Shown here: one piece after another, positions 57,692-64,000 of the stretch
Position numbering within the stretch: the stretch's first letter is position 1
How the letters are laid out: each line of letters begins with the position of its first letter
Assembly (NCBI RefSeq): GCF_009833125.1
Contig: NZ_QRCC01000012.1
Coordinates: 62,001-126,000 of the forward strand
DNA: 64,000 nt
DNA from: Nitrosomonas sp. HPC101
GTDB taxonomy: Bacteria > Pseudomonadota > Gammaproteobacteria > Burkholderiales > Nitrosomonadaceae
Reading direction: 5' to 3'
The notes under the pieces: generated by a model
What the model saw: the letters and a program-made list of their open reading frames with translations, nothing else
Database searches by the model: none
What the model was told of the DNA's origin: nothing
Made by a program: the position numbers and the translations under genes

Positions 57692-60600
57692 ATGAACCGA
57701 CCCATCAGCAAGCATGCTGCGGATGAGAGCAGAAGCGAGTCAGCAGATACCTGCACAAAGGAAAATGGTACAGATAAATCATCCTCGTTTCCTGTGGCTA
57801 TCGTTGGCTTTGCTTTTCGTTTTCCGGGAGATCTGAGTGATGAAACCGATTTCTGGAATGCACTGAAACAAAAACGTGATCTGGTAACCCGGATTCCGGA
57901 AGATCGCTGGGCTGTCGATGAATTACAACATGACAAGCGTTCGGAGCGTGGTCGTAGCATTACTTTTTCGGCAGGAGTGCTCTCACACATAGAAGAATTT
58001 GATGCCAGCTTCTTTGGTATTTCACCACGTGAAGCAGGCGTGCTCGATCCTCAGCAACGTCTTTTGCTGGAGCTGACTTGGGAGACTCTGGAAAATGCGG
58101 GGGTTCCGCCTTCTTCCATGGCAGGATCGGATTGTGCAGTTTATATGGGGATTTCCGGGTTTGATTACGGCATGCGCTGGATGGATGATCTTTCCAGCAT
58201 AACCTCACATACGATGACAGGAAATACGCTGAGTATCGCAGCCAATCGTATTTCCTACGTTTTCGATCTGCACGGCCCTTCTTTGGCAGTGGATACAGCC
58301 TGTTCTTCATCGATGGTAGCGTTACATCACGCTTGCAACAGTCTGCGTAACGGGGAGGCCTCTGCAGCTCTGGTTGGGGGTGTCAACCTGCTGCTTCATC
58401 CGCATCCGTTTGTTGGATTCACCAAAGCATCGATGCTTTCCAGTAGTGGGCGTTGCAAACCTTTTGATGCTTCCGGAGATGGCTATGTGCGTTCAGAAGG
58501 GGCTGCCGTTCTGCTGCTCAAGCCCATGGAACAGGCTTTGGCTGAGGGTGATAATATCCACGCAGTTATTCTTGCCAGTGGCATTAATGCCGATGGAGGC
58601 CGCAAAACCGGAATTACCATTCCCAGCAGTGATGGTCAGGCGGAATTGATGCAAGAAGTATTATCGCGCAGCGGCCTTGCATCAAGAAATATCGATTTTA
58701 TTGAAGCACATGGTACAGGAACGGTGGTCGGAGATCCTGTTGAAACCAAAGCAATTGGCATGGTTTATGGTCGGGAGCGTGCTAAACCATTGCTTATTGG
58801 GTCGGTCAAGGCCAACCTTGGTCACCTCGAATCTGCTTCCGGTATGGCTGGATTGATCAAAACCATACTGGCACTTAAACACAAAGCACTGCCACCTGCC
58901 ATCCATCTGCACAGACCCAATCCACAGATTGATTTTCAAGCACTTAATCTGCAGCTCGTCAGAAAATATAAAACATTGGGTAGCAAGAGAAAAAGGCCGC
59001 TCGTTGCTGGCGTTAACTCTTTCGGATTTGGTGGCGCCAATGCCCATGTTCTATTACAGGAATTCCCCATTCAGGAAGATAGGGCCGGTGCACCGAGCAT
59101 AGAATCATTGCCTCCACTCTTCCTTTCCGCACGCACGGAAGCCGCCTTGCGCGCCATGGCCGGGCGTTACGCCGAATTGCTGAAAGATAAATCTCCACAG
59201 GAATTTTACGATATTTCCTATGCAGCAGTTTTTCGCCGTGAGCGTATGGAAAAAAGACTGGCACTACATACCGGCAAGGTAGATTCAGCGATTGATCTGC
59301 TTAATTGTTATGCCAACGGTGATATACCTTCCCGGATTTTTATTGAGGATCAGTTACCGCAAAGTGGTGGAGTGGCTTTTGTCTATTCGGGAAATGGTGC
59401 GCAGTGGGTTGGAATGGGTTACGCATTGCTTACTGAATCTCCAGAATTCAAAGTAATCCTGAGTGAAATTGATGCAATCATGTTGCCCCAGACAGGGTTT
59501 TCACTGATCTCCGAGCTGGAAGCAGAAGGTCAAAATTCCAGACTGGACGATACCCGTGTTGCGCAACCACTGCTGTTTGCTATCCAGGTCGGTATTACGA
59601 TGCTGCTTCGTCAGCGGGGCATTGAGCCCGCAGCTGTCGCCGGCCACAGTGTGGGTGAAGTTGCGGCAGCCTGGGCCGCAGGTGCGCTTGATCTACAACA
59701 GGCCATACGTGTCATCTGTATTCGCAGCCAGCTGCAGGCGCTGACACGCGGAAAAGGCCGGATGGCAGCAGTTGGACTGTCTGCTGAGGCAGCACAGGAA
59801 ATCATCACTACATCAGGAATGGGTGCCAAAGTGGAAATAGCCGGGATCAATAGTCCCGACAACGTCACACTTTCTGGTTCTCTGGAAGGTTTGCAGTGTA
59901 TACAAAGTTTGCTTGAATCCAGAGGCGTTTTCTTCCGGTTGCTTGATCTCGATTATGCTTTCCATAGCAAACGGATGAATGCTATCGGAGGAACGTTGGT
60001 CCGCAAGCTCGGCAAACTTGCTCCTGCTCATACCCAAAACATCACAATTGTTTCAACCGTTACCGGGAGCGAGATTGATGGGTCCTCACTCAACGCAGAT
60101 TACTGGTGGCGCAATGTGCGAGAACCCGTTCAATTTGCAGCAGCGATAAACAAAATTGCTGAACTGGGTTGCAGAATATTCATTGAAATCGGGCCACATG
60201 CAATTCTGCAGCGGTATATAGGTGAATGTCTGACTGCAGCAAAAATCGACGGGCGTGTGATTCCGACAATGCACCGCGAGAATAGTGGTTTGCAAAAAAT
60301 TACCGAAGCCGCGCTGCGTACCCAGCTTCTTGCTGAGCGGCCATCACTGCAAACTTGTTTCCCCTTTCCCGGCCGGTGGGTTCGTCTGCCTAACTACCCA
60401 TGGCAGCGGGAGCGGCACCAGGTGTCATGGACGAGCGAAGGATTACATTTGCTGGATCGTCGCCGGGTGCACCCGCTGTTAGGCTGGCGTATTCCGGGTG
60501 TCGATGCCGTCTGGGAAAACACGCTTGATCCGATTATCCTGCCCTGGCTGGCTGATCATAAGGTAGGCGATGTGATCGTGTACCCTGGTGCTGCTTATGC

Positions 60601-63600
60601 TGAAATGTCACTGGCTGCAGCGCGTGAATGGCTGGGGGGAGAGCATTTCATGATCGAGCAACTCGACATCATCTCTCCGATGGTTTTTGATGGTGAGCAT
60701 GCGCGCACTATTCATTTGTTTCTGAATCCGCGTGATGGCGAATTCCATATCAAAAGTCGCCAGCGGCTCAGTCATGACGAATGGACGTTGCATGCTTCAG
60801 GACGTGTTCTGGAAACCACTGACAAGATTCCTGCAGCGCGTATCGATCCACCCGCGGTGCCTGTCAAGCAAATCGGGGGTACAGCCCATTATCGGCGTGC
60901 CTTAAAGCTTGGTTTGGATTATGGCCCGACTTTTCAAGGGATGCGTGACGTAAATGTCGAGGCAGACAGGCTCGAAGCTGCGCTGATTTATCCTGAATTA
61001 TTGAACCTGAATGATTATTTATTGCACCCGGCCATACTGGATCTTTGCTTCCAGTCACTGGTTGATTTTTTTGGTGAAGAAATCGATGCCGGGCAGGGAA
61101 CCGCCTTGCTTCCAGTCAAAATAGGCAGGCTGAATTTTTACAGCAATGAGAAGGCGGCACTTTTACGCGCCAGTTTGTGTCGTCGCAGCGCGCGTTCTGT
61201 GCTGGCGGATTTCGAGCTGGTGGATGATCAAGGTAATTTGCTTGCAAGTGTTTCTGCCTGCCGATTCCGTGCTGCCCCCCTCAAACGGCATATTCAGCAA
61301 AAAATATCAAACTGGCGTATTGTCCCCCGGCTTAATCCTCACCCACTCGACGGTATGACCGTGACCATGCCGCCTGTGTCGGATCTTGTCCAGCGGGCAC
61401 GAGTGCAGCTCGACAGTATCAAGCAGGATCGGCATACCTTATTCAAGGAAACGCTTCCGCTCACTGAGGCTTTAACATTATCCTTTGCCTGGCAGGCTTT
61501 GCAGTATGTCCAGCAGCAGAAACCGCTGGAATGGCATCAAATTTTTGATGGACCCCAAGCGACCGCTTGCGCTCGCTGGCTGGCAAGCCTGTTATCCAGC
61601 GAAGGATTGCTCGGAAAAGACAGTGCCGGCCAATGGTCTGCTGTTGCCGATACTGACTTACCCTCACTGGAAGCACTCTGGCAATCACTGCTATATGATT
61701 CACCTGCGCATCTGCCGCAGCTGGCACTTTTGGGAAGGGCCGGTCGGCAACTGCCGGCATTGTTATGTGGAGAAACTGATGCGTTGAAATTGCTGGATGA
61801 ATTGAAACATTCACCAGTAGCTGAAATGCGCTACCACGATGATCCGATTTATCTGGGGATGCGACTTGCGCTTGAAGGGACGCTCAAGAGCCTGGCGGAC
61901 AGTTGGCCTGTTTCACGCCGTCTGCGCATTCTGGAGGTGACTGCTGGCTCCAGTGAATTGCCGGAAATACTGACGTGTTCGTTATCCCAAGACCGATTTG
62001 ACTATATTCTTGCTTTGCCGGATGAGGCGACGCAGGCGCGTCAGCAAGCCGAATATCAGGACAATACCAGCATTGTCGTGGCGCGGTATGAGCCTGCCAC
62101 GTTGCAGCTTACTGTGGACCATCCGCTGCCGGATACATTTGATGTCGTTATCCTGCGCTATGCGTTACACCGTACAAGCAACCCGTCCGCAGCGCTGATC
62201 CAAATCCGGAGCCTGCTTGCTGCAGGGGCGATTCTGCTGCTGGTTGAACAGCATTCAGACTGGAGTATCAATTTTCTGGAAGGTATAGATCCCGGCTGGT
62301 GGCGTCAGCATGATGCAGGTTCAGATATACCGCTTTCCCCGTTGTTGCCTCCCGCAACATGGCAGAAATTGCTGAACGATGCCGGGTTTGTGGAAACGGA
62401 AACCTTACTTGAGCCCGCTGCAGAAGATCTTGCTGAGGGAGCCTATCTGCTGCTTGCCAAACGTTCCACACAAGATAGTACCCTGCTTTCTGAGCCTGTC
62501 GCCGTTGCCTCATGGCTGCTGGTAGCTGACGGGTTTTCTGCAACCCTGGCCGGGCAGCTGAGTAATCAGTTGCGCGCATCAGGGCAAATAGTTGCCATTA
62601 CCAGCCGGGTATCTGCGGATTTGTTACAAGATACAGATCATATCGTGCATCTGTCGGGCTGGAATGATATGCCTGACTGTGCTGCAGCAACCGTAACCAT
62701 GCTCATGGAGAGCGTAAAGCTGATAGTGGCCCGGAGCGGAAAAACATCCAGACTCTGGCTTATCACCAGAGGGGGTGCGCTTGTGACCGGATATCCAGCC
62801 GAAGCAGAATCCAATCCGGCACAATCTGCCCTGTGGGGGTTCGGACGAGTCATCATGAACGAATGTCCTCAGCTTTCCTGCACGCTCATCGATCTGGCCT
62901 GTGACCTCACTGTTAATAGCCTTTCAGACCGGCTGGCAAATGAGTTGCTTTACCCGGATGGCAGTAATGAAATTGTCCTTTCTGTACAAGCACGCTATTG
63001 CCCGGTCATGCAGGAAGAATCGGGTGAGCAGATCAGGACGATAAAACAGCCGGAGGGACAGCGATTCCACCTTGATTTTCACCTCCCGGGACAATTGCGA
63101 AACCTGGTCTGGTTACCCGATGCGGAGCGCCTGTTAAGTGATGATGAGATTGAAGTGCATACCCGGGCGACCGGTCTTAATTTTCGCGACGTAATGTACC
63201 TCATGGGCCTGCTTCCGGATGAGGCTGTTGAGAATGGTTTTGCAGGCGCCAGTCTCGGGCTGGAGTTTTCAGGAGTTGTCAGCCGTGTCGGTGCGCGCGT
63301 GAAAGGCCTGTTACCGGGTGATGCCGTTATGGGTTTTGGTGCTTCCTGCTTTGCCAGTCATGTAGTCACGCGAGCGGATACCGTAGTGCCCATGCCTGAA
63401 GATTGGTCGTTTGAAGCAGCAGCGACTGTTCCAACGGTTTTCCTCACTGTTTATTATGCGCTCAAGCAGCTTGCCGCTTTGCAGCCGGGCGAACGCGTAC
63501 TGATTCACGGCGCGGCAGGAGGTGTTGGTGTTGCTGCTATCCAGCTTGCACGCTACCTCGGTGCAGAAATTTATGCCACTGCAGGCAGTGATGAGAAACG

Positions 63601-64000
63601 GGATTTCGTCAGATTGCTGGGGGCGGATCATGTTTTCGACTCACGCAGCCTGGCATTTGCTGACGATATTCTAGACGCGACGGCTGGTGAAGGGGTTGAT
63701 GTGGTGCTCAATTCACTTGCCGGTGAAGCGATGCGCCGTAGTCTTGCTGTACTGAAACCCTTTGGTCGTTTCCTTGAACTGGGCAAGCGAGACTTTTTTG
63801 AAAATACGCCAGTTGGCCTGCGCCCCTTCAAGAACAACATCAGTTATTTTGGAATCGATGCAGATCAGTTACTGACAGGGCGCCCCAAACTCGCTGCACA
63901 GCTCTTTCGTGAAGTGATGGCACTGTTTCACGAGCAAGCTCTGGCGCCATTGCCTTATCGGGTATTTACAGCCGATCGTGTTATAGATGCTTTTCGTGTG
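57692..64000 (+). CDS. Reducing type I polyketide synthase (partial, runs off right edge)
   Basis: From ATG 57692 (GAAGGATA upstream) the frame stays open for 2103 codons to the edge. Domains in order: KS with DTACSSS (Cys204), HGTGT (His340) and NLGH (His378); AT with GHSVG (Ser653); DH with DHKVGDVIVYPG (His956); a methyltransferase-like region with FDVVILRYALH and a GWW motif but a degraded SAM site; a structural psiKR; and ER with HGAAGGVGVAAIQLA. KR and ACP presumably follow beyond the window. The order KS-AT-DH-MT-ER suggests an iterative, highly reducing PKS that builds a saturated, possibly branched chain. It diverges from a glycan operon. Confidence 0.93.
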   Translation, partial: MNRPISKHAADESRSESADTCTKENGTDKSSSFPVAIVGFAFRFPGDLSDETDFWNALKQKRDLVTRIPEDRWAVDELQHDKRSERGRSITFSAGVLSHIEEFDASFFGISPREAGVLDPQQRLLLELTWETLENAGVPPSSMAGSDCAVYMGISGFDYGMRWMDDLSSITSHTMTGNTLSIAANRISYVFDLHGPSLAVDTACSSSMVALHHACNSLRNGEASAALVGGVNLLLHPHPFVGFTKASMLSSSGRCKPFDASGDGYVRSEGAAVLLLKPMEQALAEGDNIHAVILASGINADGGRKTGITIPSSDGQAELMQEVLSRSGLASRNIDFIEAHGTGTVVGDPVETKAIGMVYGRERAKPLLIGSVKANLGHLESASGMAGLIKTILALKHKALPPAIHLHRPNPQIDFQALNLQLVRKYKTLGSKRKRPLVAGVNSFGFGGANAHVLLQEFPIQEDRAGAPSIESLPPLFLSARTEAALRAMAGRYAELLKDKSPQEFYDISYAAVFRRERMEKRLALHTGKVDSAIDLLNCYANGDIPSRIFIEDQLPQSGGVAFVYSGNGAQWVGMGYALLTESPEFKVILSEIDAIMLPQTGFSLISELEAEGQNSRLDDTRVAQPLLFAIQVGITMLLRQRGIEPAAVAGHSVGEVAAAWAAGALDLQQAIRVICIRSQLQALTRGKGRMAAVGLSAEAAQEIITTSGMGAKVEIAGINSPDNVTLSGSLEGLQCIQSLLESRGVFFRLLDLDYAFHSKRMNAIGGTLVRKLGKLAPAHTQNITIVSTVTGSEIDGSSLNADYWWRNVREPVQFAAAINKIAELGCRIFIEIGPHAILQRYIGECLTAAKIDGRVIPTMHRENSGLQKITEAALRTQLLAERPSLQTCFPFPGRWVRLPNYPWQRERHQVSWTSEGLHLLDRRRVHPLLGWRIPGVDAVWENTLDPIILPWLADHKVGDVIVYPGAAYAEMSLAAAREWLGGEHFMIEQLDIISPMVFDGEHARTIHLFLNPRDGEFHIKSRQRLSHDEWTLHASGRVLETTDKIPAARIDPPAVPVKQIGGTAHYRRALKLGLDYGPTFQGMRDVNVEADRLEAALIYPELLNLNDYLLHPAILDLCFQSLVDFFGEEIDAGQGTALLPVKIGRLNFYSNEKAALLRASLCRRSARSVLADFELVDDQGNLLASVSACRFRAAPLKRHIQQKISNWRIVPRLNPHPLDGMTVTMPPVSDLVQRARVQLDSIKQDRHTLFKETLPLTEALTLSFAWQALQYVQQQKPLEWHQIFDGPQATACARWLASLLSSEGLLGKDSAGQWSAVADTDLPSLEALWQSLLYDSPAHLPQLALLGRAGRQLPALLCGETDALKLLDELKHSPVAEMRYHDDPIYLGMRLALEGTLKSLADSWPVSRRLRILEVTAGSSELPEILTCSLSQDRFDYILALPDEATQARQQAEYQDNTSIVVARYEPATLQLTVDHPLPDTFDVVILRYALHRTSNPSAALIQIRSLLAAGAILLLVEQHSDWSINFLEGIDPGWWRQHDAGSDIPLSPLLPPATWQKLLNDAGFVETETLLEPAAEDLAEGAYLLLAKRSTQDSTLLSEPVAVASWLLVADGFSATLAGQLSNQLRASGQIVAITSRVSADLLQDTDHIVHLSGWNDMPDCAAATVTMLMESVKLIVARSGKTSRLWLITRGGALVTGYPAEAESNPAQSALWGFGRVIMNECPQLSCTLIDLACDLTVNSLSDRLANELLYPDGSNEIVLSVQARYCPVMQEESGEQIRTIKQPEGQRFHLDFHLPGQLRNLVWLPDAERLLSDDEIEVHTRATGLNFRDVMYLMGLLPDEAVENGFAGASLGLEFSGVVSRVGARVKGLLPGDAVMGFGASCFASHVVTRADTVVPMPEDWSFEAAATVPTVFLTVYYALKQLAALQPGERVLIHGAAGGVGVAAIQLARYLGAEIYATAGSDEKRDFVRLLGADHVFDSRSLAFADDILDATAGEGVDVVLNSLAGEAMRRSLAVLKPFGRFLELGKRDFFENTPVGLRPFKNNISYFGIDADQLLTGRPKLAAQLFREVMALFHEQALAPLPYRVFTADRVIDAFRV

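Overview
The window looks like a chromosomal segment of a Gram-negative betaproteobacterium. The gene orders rpsP-rimM-trmD-rplS and yqgE-ruvX-pyrR-pyrB-pyrC' (with an inactive dihydroorotase homologue), the coq7 gene, LPS-type sugar genes and small inverted-repeat elements suggest a Nitrosomonas-like ammonia oxidiser. That taxonomic guess is inference from gene content and order, not a database match. No rRNA, tRNA or CRISPR array was seen.

Region 1 (1-15.1 kb, minus strand) is most of an extracellular contractile injection system (eCIS, the Afp/PVC-like phage-tail-derived family). In transcription order it encodes sheath, inner tube, a T4-type baseplate protein, a linker-type hypothetical, a DUF4255 tail-cap protein, an AAA+ ATPase, an 86-aa eCIS-type protein, two DUF4157 cargo/toxin proteins, a CIS-tube/LysM pair, the gp27-like hub, the gp5-like spike base, a PAAR-like tip, gp25, and the start of the large baseplate (J-type) protein, which runs off the left edge. 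The two DUF4157 proteins share an N-terminal ~200-residue module (zinc-ribbon-like leader plus HExxH domain) but carry different C-termini: an aspzincin-like second metalloprotease in one and a RelE/ribonuclease-like end in the other. An AraC-family regulator lies directly upstream of the sheath gene, and two perfect 15-bp direct repeats with a 22-bp period lie between them, so a dedicated regulatory switch is plausible.

Region 2 (15.4-25.4 kb) holds the regulator, a decayed stretch with a DUF486 pseudogene, then a tightly overlapping minus-strand operon: KdsB-like cytidylyltransferase, HpcH/HpaI aldolase, D-2-hydroxyacid dehydrogenase, epimerase, HAD phosphatase, 6-phosphogluconolactonase. 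It reads like a pathway to a CMP-activated ulosonic-acid-type surface sugar. A plus-strand O-antigen-ligase-like gene follows, with an O-methyltransferase, DUF2024, an IalB-like secreted protein and an ArsC-family protein.

Region 3 (25.5-42.4 kb) is housekeeping: rplS-trmD-rimM-rpsP (minus), a GlcF-like Fe-S protein, coq7, yqgE, ruvX, pyrR, pyrB, pyrC', prlC, carA, carB, greA, and an L,D-transpeptidase.

Region 4 (43.0-64 kb) is an envelope-lipid and glycan locus. A plus-strand operon of fatty acyl-AMP/ACP ligase, NAD(P)-dependent reductase/epimerase, acyl carrier protein and serine-palmitoyltransferase-like alpha-oxoamine synthase matches the set and order of the bacterial sphingolipid genes aasR-cerR-acpR-spt described in Caulobacter. 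After pgeF, a ZIP transporter and an IS3 remnant comes a minus-strand block: polysaccharide-deacetylase-like protein, three glycosyltransferases, an SDR and an LTA-synthase-type sulfatase whose C-terminus now reads into the IS remnant. A large type I polyketide synthase (KS-AT-DH-degenerate MT-psiKR-ER...) starts at 57,692 and runs off the right edge. Joint action of sphingolipid operon, glycosyltransferases and PKS in making an unusual glycolipid is an inference.
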